From: Microvirga terricola
GTDB lineage: Bacteria; Pseudomonadota; Alphaproteobacteria; Rhizobiales; Beijerinckiaceae
Length of the DNA stretch: 64,000 bases
Reading direction: 5' to 3'
NCBI RefSeq assembly: GCF_011777495.1
Contig: NZ_JAATJS010000002.1
Coordinates: 310,001 to 374,000, forward strand
Both the position numbers and the translations under genes were made by a program. A model generated the notes under the pieces. It was given only the letters and a program-made list of their open reading frames with translations. It made no database searches and had not been told where the DNA came from. Below, one piece after another: positions 1-8,996 of this stretch; within the stretch, counting starts at the first letter, position 1, and the number at the start of each line of letters is the position of its first letter.

Positions 1-1200
1 ACGGATGATGATCCAGCCGTAGATCTACCTCGCCTCAGGCAGCACGCGATGGACGTTCTCGCCACCCTCGCGCCCATGAACGCGACGGCCCGCTATACCG
101 CCATGGGCGTCGAGGTCATCCGAGCCGAGGCCCGGTTTCTGGATGCCTCCACGGTCCTTGCCGGAAAGAAGACCATCAAGGCGCGTCGTTTCGTTCTCGC
201 TACCGGGTCGCGGCCTGTCGTTCCGGATCTTCCGGGACTGGAGAACGTCGCCTGCCTCACCGACGAATCCCTCTTCGATCTCGCGGACAGGCCCGACCAT
301 CTCGTCGTGGTCGGCGGCAGTGCGAGCGGGGCGGAACTCGCGCAGGCCTATCGCCGCCTCGGCGTTCCGGTCACGCTCATCGAAGCGGGAGCGCGAATCC
401 TTCGCCATGAGGACCCCGAGCAAGCGGCGGTGATCGAGCGCGCCCTGCGCCGTGAGGGCGTTTGTCTCAAGACCAGTGCAGCTATTGAAAGAATCGAGCC
501 GCAGCCGACCGGCGGCCTCGTCGTCCACCTCGACGGCGGCAGCACGATTGCGGGCAGTCACCTTTTGGCTGCGACCGGTCGCCGGACGCGGACGGAAGGG
601 CTGGGGCTGGAGATGGCGGGAATCGAGACTGACTGGTCGGGAATTCTGGTCAATCGGGGCTTCAGGACGACGAATCCCCTCGTCTACGCGATCGGGAGCT
701 GTGCCAGTGGGCCTGTTGCCCATTCGGTGCAATACGAGGCGGGGCTGGTGATCCGCAATGCCCTGTTCAGAATGCCCGGCTGGCTCGGCCGGACACCCGT
801 TCCCCGCGTTGTCAGGACCGACCCAGAACTGGCTGCGATCGGCCTGACCGAGACGGAGGCGCGGGCGAAATATCGCTCCATCCGCATCCTGCGCTGGCCG
901 CTCTCCGCCATCGACCGGGCGCAGATCGAGGGGGCGACTGCGGGCCACGTGAAGGCTATTTTGACGCGTCGGGGGCGGGTTCTCGGCTGCTCCATCACGG
1001 CCCCCCACGCGGGCGAACTCATTATGCCGTGGGCTCTGGCCATGGTGCGGCAATTACCGGTTTCCGATCTCGCCCGTCTCGTCTACCCCTATCCGACTTT
1101 TTCGGAGGCCTCGAAGGGTGCAGCGATGGAATTTCGGAAGCGCTCCGCCCCAAATCCCTGGCTCAAGCGGCTGATCGGCTTGGTTCGCCGATGGGGATAG
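1..1200 (+). CDS. FAD/NAD(P)-dependent disulfide oxidoreductase (mercuric-reductase-like), 5' truncated by window edge
   Basis: The frame is open back to base 1 with no stop, so the N-terminal FAD-binding GxGxxG and redox CxxxxC segments lie outside the window. What remains has the class-I pyridine nucleotide-disulfide oxidoreductase order: an ATGSRP segment, an NAD(P)-binding Rossmann motif VVVGGSASGAELA, the ATGR segment, then the C-terminal dimerisation domain. The end reads YPYPTFSEASK where lipoamide dehydrogenases carry a catalytic His in HPTLSE, so this belongs to the mercuric-reductase-like group of unknown substrate. The second FAD contact, normally AIGD, reads AIGSCASG, so the usual Asp is Ser. 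It ends 7 bp before the kinase gene, with which it probably forms an operon. Confidence 0.85.
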   Translation, partial: TDDDPAVDLPRLRQHAMDVLATLAPMNATARYTAMGVEVIRAEARFLDASTVLAGKKTIKARRFVLATGSRPVVPDLPGLENVACLTDESLFDLADRPDHLVVVGGSASGAELAQAYRRLGVPVTLIEAGARILRHEDPEQAAVIERALRREGVCLKTSAAIERIEPQPTGGLVVHLDGGSTIAGSHLLAATGRRTRTEGLGLEMAGIETDWSGILVNRGFRTTNPLVYAIGSCASGPVAHSVQYEAGLVIRNALFRMPGWLGRTPVPRVVRTDPELAAIGLTETEARAKYRSIRILRWPLSAIDRAQIEGATAGHVKAILTRRGRVLGCSITAPHAGELIMPWALAMVRQLPVSDLARLVYPYPTFSEASKGAAMEFRKRSAPNPWLKRLIGLVRRWG

Positions 1201-1207
1201 GGCAGGC

Positions 1208-2668
1208 ATGAGTGTGACGCAGCCGCAACCGGCTCAAGGGCGTTGGGGGCATTTCGGGCTCTCGGCGCGCCTGCTCCTTTTGACGGTCCTGTTCGTCATG
1301 ATCGCGGAAGTGCTGATCTATGTGCCGTCCATTGCCGATTTCAGGCGGACTTGGCTGAGCGACCGGCTCGCCGCCGCGCGGGTCGCCGCGCTCGTTCTCG
1401 ACGCCGCGCCGGAAGAAAGGCTCTCCGAAGAGCTGGAAATGCGCCTCCTCAACGGGGTCGGCGCCAAGGCCATCGCCCTTCGGGCTGGCGGCAAGCGAAG
1501 CCTGCTCGCCACCGGCGACATGCCGCCCGAGGTCGGAAAGACCGTCGACCTGCGCTATGCCAGCCGGATCGATCTGGTGAGGGATGCGTTCGAGACCCTG
1601 CTCTTTCCCTCCGACAAGCCGATGCGGGTCGTCGGTTGGGGCATGGGCGTGGATTTCGTGGAGCTGATTCTCGACGAGCGGCCGTTGCGGGCTGCGATGC
1701 TGATCTTTTCCCGCAACATCCTGCTCCTCTCGCTCTTCATCTCGGCCATGACGGCGGGGCTGGTCTATCTCGCGCTACAATGGGTGATCGTGCGGCCCGT
1801 GCGGCGATTGACGGGCAACATCACCGACTTTGCCGAGCAACCCGAGGATGCCGCGCGAGTCATCCAGCCTTCGAATCGCGCCGACGAGATCGGGCACGCC
1901 GAGCAGGCGCTCGCGCGGATGGAGCACACGCTCGCGGACGAGCTGCGCCAGAAGCGTCGGCTGGCGCAGCTGGGCCTCGCGGTCAGCAAGATCAATCACG
2001 AACTGCGCAACATTCTCACCACGGCGCATCTGCTCACCGACAGGCTGGACCGGGTCAACGATGCGACCGTTCAGCGCGTCGCGCCGCGCCTTGTCGCCAC
2101 CCTCGATCGTGCCATCGCGTTTTGCGAATCGACCCTGGCCTACGGCCGGGCGACGGAGAGGCTGCCGCAACGCCAACTTATTCCGCTCAAGCCCCTCGTC
2201 GCTGATCTTGCCCACCTGACCGACCTCGCGCCCGAGGCCGGCATCGCGTTTAAAGCGCAGGTGCCCGACGATCTGATGGTCGATGCCGACCACGATCAGC
2301 TCTCCCGCGCGCTGGTGAATCTCGTCCGCAACGCCGTCCAGGCTCTGAGCCACGCGGGCGCGCCGGAGAAATGCCCCTCTATCGACATCACGGCGAAACG
2401 CGAGGGGAGGGAGGTTGTCATCCGGGTGCAGGATAACGGGCCGGGCGTGCCTGAGTGCCTCAAGGCCGATCTTTTCACGCCGTTCCAGAGTTCGGCCCGG
2501 GAGAATGGGACGGGCCTCGGCCTGACCATCGCGGCCGAACTCATCCAGCTTCACGGCGGCACGATCACCCTGGAAGACACGCCAACCGGCACCTGTTTCA
2601 AGCTCATCGTGCCGGATCGCCCAGGGGGGCGGGAGGGGAACGGAGAAGGGCGGGGGGCGCTTGTGTAA
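1208..2668 (+). CDS. Membrane sensor histidine kinase with HAMP domain
   Basis: The 486-residue protein has two membrane helices (about residues 21-43 and 168-190) around a periplasmic sensor of roughly 120 residues, then a HAMP linker (about 191-245). The transmitter has an H-box with SKINHELRNIL (His about 264), an N-box NLVRNAVQAL (about 371-380), a G1 box DNGPG (about 409) and a G2 box GTGLGLT (about 434). It should autophosphorylate and pass phosphate to a response regulator, but none is adjacent: the next gene is a tRNA and the preceding gene an oxidoreductase. The signal sensed is unknown. The start is placed 7 bp after the upstream stop. Confidence 0.9.
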   Translation: MSVTQPQPAQGRWGHFGLSARLLLLTVLFVMIAEVLIYVPSIADFRRTWLSDRLAAARVAALVLDAAPEERLSEELEMRLLNGVGAKAIALRAGGKRSLLATGDMPPEVGKTVDLRYASRIDLVRDAFETLLFPSDKPMRVVGWGMGVDFVELILDERPLRAAMLIFSRNILLLSLFISAMTAGLVYLALQWVIVRPVRRLTGNITDFAEQPEDAARVIQPSNRADEIGHAEQALARMEHTLADELRQKRRLAQLGLAVSKINHELRNILTTAHLLTDRLDRVNDATVQRVAPRLVATLDRAIAFCESTLAYGRATERLPQRQLIPLKPLVADLAHLTDLAPEAGIAFKAQVPDDLMVDADHDQLSRALVNLVRNAVQALSHAGAPEKCPSIDITAKREGREVVIRVQDNGPGVPECLKADLFTPFQSSARENGTGLGLTIAAELIQLHGGTITLEDTPTGTCFKLIVPDRPGGREGNGEGRGALV

Positions 2669-2762
2669 ATCTTCTTCACAATGAGGCTTGCCAACCGCGC
2701 CGGAACCCTTTAAGTCACCCGCCTCGGCAGATGACGCCTCGCGCAAATCACCGCCGACGCAA

Positions 2763-2839
2763 GCGCCCGTAGCTCAGCTGGATAGAGCACCAGACTACGA
2801 ATCTGGGGGTCAGAGGTTCGAATCCTTTCGGGCGCGCCA
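2763..2839 (+). tRNA. tRNA-Arg (anticodon ACG)
   Basis: This is a 77-base cloverleaf. The acceptor arms GCGCCCG and CGGGCGC pair perfectly, the D-arm contains AGCTCAGCTGGATAGAGC, and the anticodon stem CCAGA/TCTGG holds loop CTACGAA with anticodon ACG. The T-loop is GGTTCGAATCC and the 3' CCA is encoded. A34 would be deaminated to inosine to read CGN codons. No integrase or attachment-site repeat is visible next to it. Confidence 0.95.
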
Positions 2840-3047
2840 TTTTCTGCCGTAGGCCAACTTGCCTACGCCAGTAGCCGCAACGACTATGCGAAGCGGCGCA
2901 CCGATATCGTTCCCGTAGCAAGATAATCAGCGCGGCAGCCTGGGTGCCTTAGGCTGTGAAAGTCCGAATCGTTTCGGTAAGATCGAAGCCTTGCCGGATA
3001 TGCATCGGCATCAATTCACGTCGCTCGCGATGGACGGGAATCGGTGA

Positions 3048-3266
3048 TCATGAACGCTTTCCCTTGAGCAGCGCTACAATGGCCATGGCATGACCGTGAC
3101 CCAGTTCAAATTCGGATTTTAGCCACGCGACGATATTCCCCGCCTTTACACCTGGCTTCAGGGAGCCGTTCTCGGCAAAGCCCTTCTGTTTTGCCAGCGC
3201 GATAAACTCCTCGGGCGTCTTGCCGGTCTTCGCCTGGATGTTGTCGAGATAGGCCTGGAATGACAT
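3048..3266 (-). CDS. DUF4287 domain small protein
   Basis: The 72-residue protein is nearly all DUF4287: an opening FQAYLDNIQAKTGKTPEEF, a central KAGNIVAWLKSEFELGHGHAMAIV and a short basic tail. The family is widespread in soil bacteria and of unknown biochemical role. It sits 41 bp downstream of the DoxX-like gene on the same strand, so co-transcription is plausible. It has no signal peptide or membrane segment and is likely cytoplasmic. Confidence 0.8.
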   Translation of the reverse strand: MSFQAYLDNIQAKTGKTPEEFIALAKQKGFAENGSLKPGVKAGNIVAWLKSEFELGHGHAMAIVALLKGKRS

Positions 3267-3307
3267 TGCAGACTAGCCTTTCATTCGAATGATCGACGAT
3301 GCCGACT

Positions 3308-3715
3308 TCATGCCGCGTCGGGCGTCGCGCGCCGCCAGGGAAAGATCGCCCTGACCTGCGGATCCCGCAGCCAGAGGCCACCCCACATGAATAGCCCGAG
3401 GTAGACGCTGAAGAGAATGTGGCTGAAGAGAGGATTCCCCACCCTGATCTGCGCCGCCATCGCGCCGCCGAGCAAGCCCATGGTCAACACCGCGCCCAGG
3501 ATACTCGTACGTGGAATTAGATAAAGTACAACGCACGCCAGTTCGATAATGCCGATCATGAGCACATGATCGGCGGGCCAGCCAAGCCCGGTCATGGCCT
3601 CTGTCGCGACGCGCGCGCCAACCAGCTTTGGTGCGATTGAGGCCCCGAGCAAAAAGATCGCGAATATCCCGCTCATGATGCGCCCGATCAACACCATTGC
3701 CCGTTCACTTTTCAT
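3308..3715 (-). CDS. DoxX-like four-helix membrane protein
   Basis: The 135 residues form four hydrophobic helices: the N-terminal IMSGIFAIFLLGASIAPKL, two central helices around MIGIIELACVVLYLIP and ILGAVLTMGLLGGAMA, and a last one around ILFSVYLGLFMWGG. The pattern, with a conserved Pro/Lys after helix 1 and a GxxE-type turn, fits the DoxX-like (DUF6069/DoxX_3) group of inner-membrane proteins. Their role is unclear but often connected to redox or quinone processes. It precedes the DUF4287 gene on the same strand. Confidence 0.75.
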   Translation of the reverse strand: MKSERAMVLIGRIMSGIFAIFLLGASIAPKLVGARVATEAMTGLGWPADHVLMIGIIELACVVLYLIPRTSILGAVLTMGLLGGAMAAQIRVGNPLFSHILFSVYLGLFMWGGLWLRDPQVRAIFPWRRATPDAA

Positions 3716-3983
3716 GATAACACGCCTCCCTGGATGGAGCAGTCCAGCCGCCCTTCAATTGGTGGTTCACGGGCGGTTCGGCTGCGTTCCGTACGTTTGC
3801 GCCAAGCGGAATGACTGTCCTGACATCAAGATAAGACTAAATACCTTGACGTCAACATAACTCAAAGGACATCATCGGGCCTGCTGGATCATGGCGAAGC
3901 ACGGCGCGCGCACGGTCCAAGGAACCTATCGCGCTATCCTCTTCAGAAATTTGTGAAACTCATCTGCGCGGTCGATTGAGGTC

Positions 3984-4772
3984 TCAAGCAGGTTTCGACG
4001 CGACGACGGCGTAGCGGTGTTGCGTTTGGCGTTCGAGGGCTTTGAAGAACGGCAGATTGCGCGCCTGCTCGCGGTGGATGCGCGACAAGTTCTGATCGAT
4101 CTGGATGTTCGCGAATCCGGCATCGCGTAACAGATCGGCGACGTCCCCGGCTTTTGCTCCATTCGAGAAGTGCACCTGCTTGAGAATACGCTCATGCGTC
4201 TCACGCATCGCATTCGGCGTATGCGGAGTCGCCACGCTGCGTCCCGTCAGCCGCTCGATCAGTTGAATCATACGCTTGACCAGCGTGTTCGAAATGAAGT
4301 CGCCGTCGATGATGAGCACTTTTCCGCCTGGCTTGAGCAATGAATGCCATTCGCGAAAGGCCGTACGCGGGTCGACGAGAGTCCAAACGAGGTGGCGTGT
4401 GACGATCACGTCGTAGCTGCCGGGTTGCTCCAGCGTTTGTTCCGCATCGCCGATGACGAAGCGGATATTTGCGCCGCGCGCTCTCGCTTTCGCCTTCGCG
4501 CGGCTCAGCATCGCCTCCGACCAATCGAGGCCGGTAACTTCGAAGTCGAGACCGTCGAGCAGGTGAGAGATGACGCCTGTGCCAGCAGCGAGATCGAGCG
4601 CACGGCGTCCGTCACCCTGTCCGAGATGGCGCAGAAAAAGTTCGCGCCAGGCCTGCCGTTCTTCTTCGGAAAAAATTTCGTGCCCCGCCTGCTCGTCGAA
4701 GGTCGCTGCGCGCGCGGACCAATAGTCGCGAATTTCGTCGCGGATCGTGTAGTTCGTCATACTGTCGCTCAT
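3984..4772 (-). CDS. Class I SAM-dependent methyltransferase (metal-uptake neighbour)
   Basis: The 262-residue cytoplasmic protein has a Methyltransf_11/25 fold. Motif I is ALDLAAGTG (SAM-binding glycines), motif II is TGLDWSEAML, then IRFVIGDAEQ, and the post-motif is LLKPGGKVLIIDGDF. The substrate cannot be read from sequence. It is transcribed divergently from the metal-chelate ABC transporter across a 198 bp AT-rich spacer containing an inverted repeat. That suggests co-regulation and a role in making or modifying a metal ligand, which is inference only. A GGGAAA ribosome-binding sequence precedes the ATG. Confidence 0.75.
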   Translation of the reverse strand: MSDSMTNYTIRDEIRDYWSARAATFDEQAGHEIFSEEERQAWRELFLRHLGQGDGRRALDLAAGTGVISHLLDGLDFEVTGLDWSEAMLSRAKAKARARGANIRFVIGDAEQTLEQPGSYDVIVTRHLVWTLVDPRTAFREWHSLLKPGGKVLIIDGDFISNTLVKRMIQLIERLTGRSVATPHTPNAMRETHERILKQVHFSNGAKAGDVADLLRDAGFANIQIDQNLSRIHREQARNLPFFKALERQTQHRYAVVASKPA

Positions 4773-4838
4773 CGGTCGAGTTTCCCGGATTTGGGCGATG
4801 CTTTACTCGTCGATGTGGGTTCGGTCAAACTATAACTA

Positions 4839-4858
4839 TTCTAATATACAGTTTAGAA
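4839..4858. promoter_or_regulatory. Inverted repeat TTCTAA-N8-TTAGAA in divergent metal-uptake promoter region
   Basis: The AT-rich spacer between the methyltransferase and the ABC importer holds a perfect inverted repeat of 6-bp arms around 8 bp, and a third TTCTAA copy at 4898-4903. The half-sites TTAGAA/TTCTAA resemble those of the rhizobial Irr iron-control element, but the order of the halves is reversed relative to that element. It may be an operator for an iron- or metal-responsive regulator. The identity of the regulator is inference. Confidence 0.4.
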
Positions 4859-4970
4859 ATCATATAAACTTCGCAAATGCTTCGTAGCCTATAGTAATTC
4901 TAAAACATAATTGTTGCGATGGGGGTATTTCAACTCTACGAGGAAGCTGTCTTACGAGTTGGAAACGATC

Positions 4971-6110
4971 ATGAAGCTCCATCACTTCGCAGCCTACGCG
5001 GCTTTGTCGCTTTTGGCCCTGGTACCGTCGCTCTCACATGCAGCGGGCAGCACAATCACCGTCACCGATGTCATCGGCCGCAAGGTCGAGGTCAAAGCAC
5101 CGGTCGAGCGCGTCATCCTTGGCGAGGGCCGTCAGATCTATTTCGTCGCGGCCCTCGACACCGACGCGCCGTTCAAGCGCGTCGTCGGATGGCGCGACGA
5201 TTTCGAAAAGGCGGATCTCGACGGGTACAAGGACTATCTCGCGAAGTATCCGCACATTGCTAAGCTGCCGAGATTCGGCGGCTCGAAGGAAGGAACCTTC
5301 GATATCGAGCAGGCCATTTCGCTTGCTCCCGACGTCATGATTATGAATGTCGAGGCGAAGACCGCAACGGACGATTCCAAGCTGATCGAGAAACTCGCCA
5401 AGGTCGGCATTCCGGTGGTGTTCGTCGACTTCCGCGACAAGCCTTTCGAGAATACCGATCCGAGCATGCGGCTCATCGGCAAACTGTTCGGTAAGGAAGC
5501 GCGTGCGGAGGAATTCATCGCATTCCGCAACGAGCAGATCGACCTCGTCACCAAGCGACTGGCAGGCGCGAATCCGCCGAAGCCAGTGGTGATGATGGAG
5601 CGCGCAGCGGGTTATTCTGACGATTGCTGCATGTCGTTCGGCAACGAGAATTTCGGCAAGATGGTCGAGATCGCCGGCGGCATCAACATGGCGAACAAGA
5701 TCATTCCGGGCACATTCGGCGTCGTGAATCCGGAGCAAATCATCGCGGCCAATCCCGATCAGGTTATCGTCACCGGATCGAACTGGGAGCTTTATGTTCC
5801 TGGCGGGGCGTGGGTCGGCGTCGGCGCAGGAGCGGATGGTGCAGAAGCCCGCCGCAGGCTTGCCGCTCTCATGAAGCGGCCGGCATTCACGGGCGTGAAG
5901 GCCGTCAAGACCAATCAGGTTCACGCCATCTGGCACCAGTTCTACAACAGCCCGTATCAGTTCGTCGCCATTCAGGCGATGGCCAAGTGGCTGCATCCCG
6001 ATCTGTTCAAGGATCTCGATCCGCATCGCACCATGCGGACCCTGCACGAACGCTTCCTGCCGGTCGCCTACAAGCCCGGCTATTGGGTCTCACTCTCGGA
6101 CAAAGAGTAA
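4971..6110 (+). CDS. Periplasmic metal-chelate-binding protein of ABC importer (Peripla_BP_2)
   Basis: The predicted start is the ATG at 4971 with GGAAA 8 bp upstream. It gives a clear Sec signal peptide (MKLHHFAAYAALSLLALVPSLSHA), whereas an upstream TTG would put a hydrophilic stretch before it. The mature part has the FhuD/BtuF-type two-lobed fold: the early VTDVIGRKVEVKAPVERVI strand pair, IEQAISLAPDVMI, and the C-terminal lobe IIAANPDQVIVTGS. At about 379 residues it is longer than typical siderophore-binding proteins. A CC pair in SDDCCMSFG and several His near the C-terminus are possible ligand contacts. The ligand is unknown, perhaps a siderophore, haem or another metal complex. It leads a three-gene importer operon. 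Confidence 0.8.
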   Translation: MKLHHFAAYAALSLLALVPSLSHAAGSTITVTDVIGRKVEVKAPVERVILGEGRQIYFVAALDTDAPFKRVVGWRDDFEKADLDGYKDYLAKYPHIAKLPRFGGSKEGTFDIEQAISLAPDVMIMNVEAKTATDDSKLIEKLAKVGIPVVFVDFRDKPFENTDPSMRLIGKLFGKEARAEEFIAFRNEQIDLVTKRLAGANPPKPVVMMERAAGYSDDCCMSFGNENFGKMVEIAGGINMANKIIPGTFGVVNPEQIIAANPDQVIVTGSNWELYVPGGAWVGVGAGADGAEARRRLAALMKRPAFTGVKAVKTNQVHAIWHQFYNSPYQFVAIQAMAKWLHPDLFKDLDPHRTMRTLHERFLPVAYKPGYWVSLSDKE

Positions 6111-6115
6111 CGGCC

Positions 6116-7180
6116 TTGGCCAGTTCATCCTCACTTTCGCTACAGACAGGGCGCGGTGCATACCGCGCCCTCGTGAACCGCAAGAAGCTTGTGCTGCTTG
6201 CGCTCGTCATCGTCCTTCTTGTTTCGGTGGTCGCGGATCTGGGGATCGGACCTGCGCGCTATAGCATGAGTGAAGTCATCCTCGCCCTGATCGGGTCACC
6301 GGATGTATCGCACCAGATGAGTGTCGTGATCTGGGACATCCGCATGCCGACAGCCCTCATGGCTGTCATCGTCGGCGCGGCGCTGTCTGCCGCGGGCGCA
6401 CAGATGCAGACGATTCTCAACAATCCTCTCGCGAGCCCCTTCACGCTCGGCATCTCCGCCGCCGCGAGTTTCGGCGCGTCGCTCGCGCTCGTCTTCGGCA
6501 TCGGCCTTCTCCCGTGGGCCATCGAATATGTGGTGTCGCTCAACGCACTAATCATGGCGCTCGCCGCCGCGCTGTTCATTCACTTCATGAGCCAGCGTCG
6601 CGGCGTGACGGTGGAAACCATCGTGCTCCTGGGCATCACGCTTGTCTTCACCTTCAATGCCCTGCTGGCGCTGGTGCAGTATCTCGCCTCCGAGCAAGCG
6701 CTGGCGGCTGTGGTCTTCTGGACCATGGGATCGCTTACGCGTGCCACATGGCCCAAAGTTGTGATCACAAGCGTCGTGCTCCTCATCTGCCTCCCGATCT
6801 TCATGCGCCGAGCCTGGGGGCTGACGGCGCTTCGCCTCGGTGAGGACAAGGCCGCGAGCTTCGGCGTCAATGTGCGCTGGCTCCGGTTGGAGACGATGCT
6901 TGTCGTTAGCCTTCTCGCCGCCGTTCCCGTGGCTTTTGTCGGAACCATCGGCTTCATCGGCATCGTCGGTCCGCATATCGCGCGCATGCTGATCGGCGAG
7001 GATCAACGGTACTTTCTTCCGGCCTCGGTTCTGTCGGGGGCGGCGATCCTGTCGCTGACATCGGTCATCAGCAAATCGATCGTGCCGGGCACGATCTTTC
7101 CCATCGGAATCATCACGGCGCTCGTGGGTGTGCCGTTCCTCTTCAGTTTGATCATGAGCAACCGGAGGCGGTCATGGTAG
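6116..7180 (+). CDS. FecCD-type ABC importer permease
   Basis: This polytopic inner-membrane permease of the FecCD family has about 8-10 helices and an EAA-type coupling segment ALRLGEDKAASFGVNV near the C-terminal third. It also has the family hallmarks GAALSAAGAQMQTILNNPLASPFTLGIS and FVGTIGFIGIVGPHIARML. The start is uncertain: TTG at 6116 lies 6 bp after the upstream stop with a weak AAAGAG, and GTG at 6173 would also keep all helices. It overlaps the ATPase gene by 7 bp, so the two are translationally coupled. It should import the chelate delivered by the preceding binding protein. Confidence 0.88.
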   Translation: MASSSSLSLQTGRGAYRALVNRKKLVLLALVIVLLVSVVADLGIGPARYSMSEVILALIGSPDVSHQMSVVIWDIRMPTALMAVIVGAALSAAGAQMQTILNNPLASPFTLGISAAASFGASLALVFGIGLLPWAIEYVVSLNALIMALAAALFIHFMSQRRGVTVETIVLLGITLVFTFNALLALVQYLASEQALAAVVFWTMGSLTRATWPKVVITSVVLLICLPIFMRRAWGLTALRLGEDKAASFGVNVRWLRLETMLVVSLLAAVPVAFVGTIGFIGIVGPHIARMLIGEDQRYFLPASVLSGAAILSLTSVISKSIVPGTIFPIGIITALVGVPFLFSLIMSNRRRSW

Positions 7181-7929
7181 CATCACTCCAGCTTCACCAG
7201 GTCGGCGTGCGATACGGCAAGCAAAGCGTCCTCTCCGAGATCACCACGCCGCTCCTCAAAGGCGGCGAGGTGACGGCCGTGATCGGGCCGAACGCAGCCG
7301 GAAAGTCCAGCCTGTTTCGCCGGATCGCGGGACTTCTCGAGGGTCCGGGCCAAATCCAGGTCGATGTCGGTGTCTCTGGCGGGGTCTGTTACATGCCGCA
7401 AGACACGTCTGTGAACACAGTGCTGACGGTGTACGAGTCCATTCTCCTGGCGCGCAAGCAGGGGAGGGACCGTAAGGTAGGGGACGAGGATCTCGAAGTT
7501 GTCGATCATATCCTCTCGTCCCTTCGCATCGAGAACATTGCCTTCAAGGGATTGTGCGAGCTGAGCGGCGGCCAGCGGCAATTGGTTTCACTGGCGCAGA
7601 CGCTGGTCCGCGATCCGAAGATCCTGCTGCTTGACGAGCCGACGAGCGCTCTTGACCTGAACCGTCAAGTCGAGGTGCTCACGCTGATCCGCACGCTCGC
7701 CCGCGAGCGGGACATTTGCGTGATGCTGGCTATTCACGACCTGAATCAGGTGATGCGCGTGGCTGACCGTGTGCTCGTGATCGATGCGGGCACCATGATC
7801 ACGTGCGGCCCTGTCGAAGACGTGATCACGCCCGATCTTTTGCGGCGCGTCTATAAGGTAGACGGCCGCATCGAGCGGTGCTCACGCTTGTGCCCGCACG
7901 TGATGATCGACGGTCCTGCGACCCATTGA
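7174..7929 (+). CDS. ABC importer ATPase (FepC/BtuD-type)
   Basis: The 251-residue ATPase has Walker A GPNAAGKSS (about residue 38), signature LSGGQRQ (about 130), Walker B ILLLDEPTSALD (about 150) and H-loop AIHDLNQ (about 188). Organisation and length match the ATPases that energise FecCD-type siderophore, haem or cobalamin permeases. It completes the binding protein-permease-ATPase operon. No TonB-dependent receptor is adjacent, so the outer-membrane step must be encoded elsewhere; the convergent barrel gene next door is not TonB-like. Confidence 0.9.
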   Translation: MVASLQLHQVGVRYGKQSVLSEITTPLLKGGEVTAVIGPNAAGKSSLFRRIAGLLEGPGQIQVDVGVSGGVCYMPQDTSVNTVLTVYESILLARKQGRDRKVGDEDLEVVDHILSSLRIENIAFKGLCELSGGQRQLVSLAQTLVRDPKILLLDEPTSALDLNRQVEVLTLIRTLARERDICVMLAIHDLNQVMRVADRVLVIDAGTMITCGPVEDVITPDLLRRVYKVDGRIERCSRLCPHVMIDGPATH

Positions 7930-7960
7930 GGATGGGAGGGTGCCCGGCGAGGAATTGGCA

Positions 7961-8845
7961 TTACCACTTCATGCTGATCCCGAGGATGGGGCCGTGTTGG
8001 AGCATGTCGTATTCATAGCGTGTCCGGCCCTGGCCGCGGACATAATCGACAAAAAGCGCACGGTAGCCAATGATGCCGGAGAAGGTGACGCCTTTGTATA
8101 TAGCGAAGTCGACTCCATAGCCGCCGATGGCCTGCCATGAGAATTTGCTGCCGACATTGAAGCCGCCGATATCGCCGCGCAGAAAAAGTTCGTGACCGGG
8201 CGCAATGGTGTAGCGCAGCCGCGCGCCGACCATCGGATCGAGCCAGTCGATCGAACCTGACTTCGCGATGGCACGCCCATCGGCGATCCGAAGATCGCTG
8301 GTATCGACGGTGCCGGCGAGATCGAAGGAGAGATCGGCTTCCTGAAACCAGTATCGGCCACCGGCCACGACATCGATGGCAAGGCCGTTCAGGCGTGCGA
8401 TTTCATAAAAGGCGCCAAACTCGACGATGCCGAGCTGAGTGCTTGCCGCGACGGAGGCACCCAACGTGCCTGTGATGCCGGGTGCAAGGGAGCGCGTCCG
8501 CATGTGCTTTCCAGCAAAATCGACCTTGGTCCAGACCGCATTGGCATAAAGGGAAAAGGGGCCGTTGCGGGCTTCGAAATCGCCCATCAATCCCACGAGG
8601 GTGTCGGCCTTCTCAGCAACGTCGATGAAGCTCGCATTGATCTTCACGCTGCGCCCACGCACGGTCTGCGTGCCCCTAAGCCCTATCAGCCAGCCATAGG
8701 GAACGAAGCGGTAGGTCCAAGTGGGTATCTGCGGGGGAGGCTCGATGAGGGGGGGCGCGGTCAAGTCGGCTGATTGCGCGCTTCCGGTCGCGAGGCCAAG
8801 CGGCGCGAGGATGGCGAGAGCAAGCCAGGTCGTGCGGCGGTGCAT
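7961..8845 (-). CDS. Outer-membrane beta-barrel protein
   Basis: The start at 8845 has an AGGGG site 7 bp upstream and gives a signal peptide (MHRRTTWLALAILAPLGLATGSAQSAD). The mature protein alternates polar and aromatic residues in about 8-12 beta strands (for example FVPYGWLIGLRGTQTV, VVAGGRYWFQEADLSF, ELFLRGDIGGFNVGS) and ends in W preceded by SMK, consistent with a BAM-recognised C-terminal strand. It resembles the hypothetical barrel/porin-like proteins common in Rhizobiales, of unknown ligand. It is convergent with the importer, 31 bp apart. Confidence 0.75.
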   Translation of the reverse strand: MHRRTTWLALAILAPLGLATGSAQSADLTAPPLIEPPPQIPTWTYRFVPYGWLIGLRGTQTVRGRSVKINASFIDVAEKADTLVGLMGDFEARNGPFSLYANAVWTKVDFAGKHMRTRSLAPGITGTLGASVAASTQLGIVEFGAFYEIARLNGLAIDVVAGGRYWFQEADLSFDLAGTVDTSDLRIADGRAIAKSGSIDWLDPMVGARLRYTIAPGHELFLRGDIGGFNVGSKFSWQAIGGYGVDFAIYKGVTFSGIIGYRALFVDYVRGQGRTRYEYDMLQHGPILGISMKW

Positions 8846-8996
8846 CGAAATTCCCCTTTGCATCGCCCCTGTGATGCGGGACGACTGTCCAGTCCGGTCC
8901 TTGCGGGGAGATCGATGCCGCTCCACCTAATGGGTTTGGCGGAGTTCCACAGCCTCTCGTCCCCGGCCGAGGTTACAAATAGGCCGCGAAGGCGAG

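Noticed and set aside
2763-4772. Genomic island at tRNA-Arg
   Set aside because: The small DUF4287, DoxX and methyltransferase genes follow a tRNA, but no integrase and no repeated tRNA 3' end was found.
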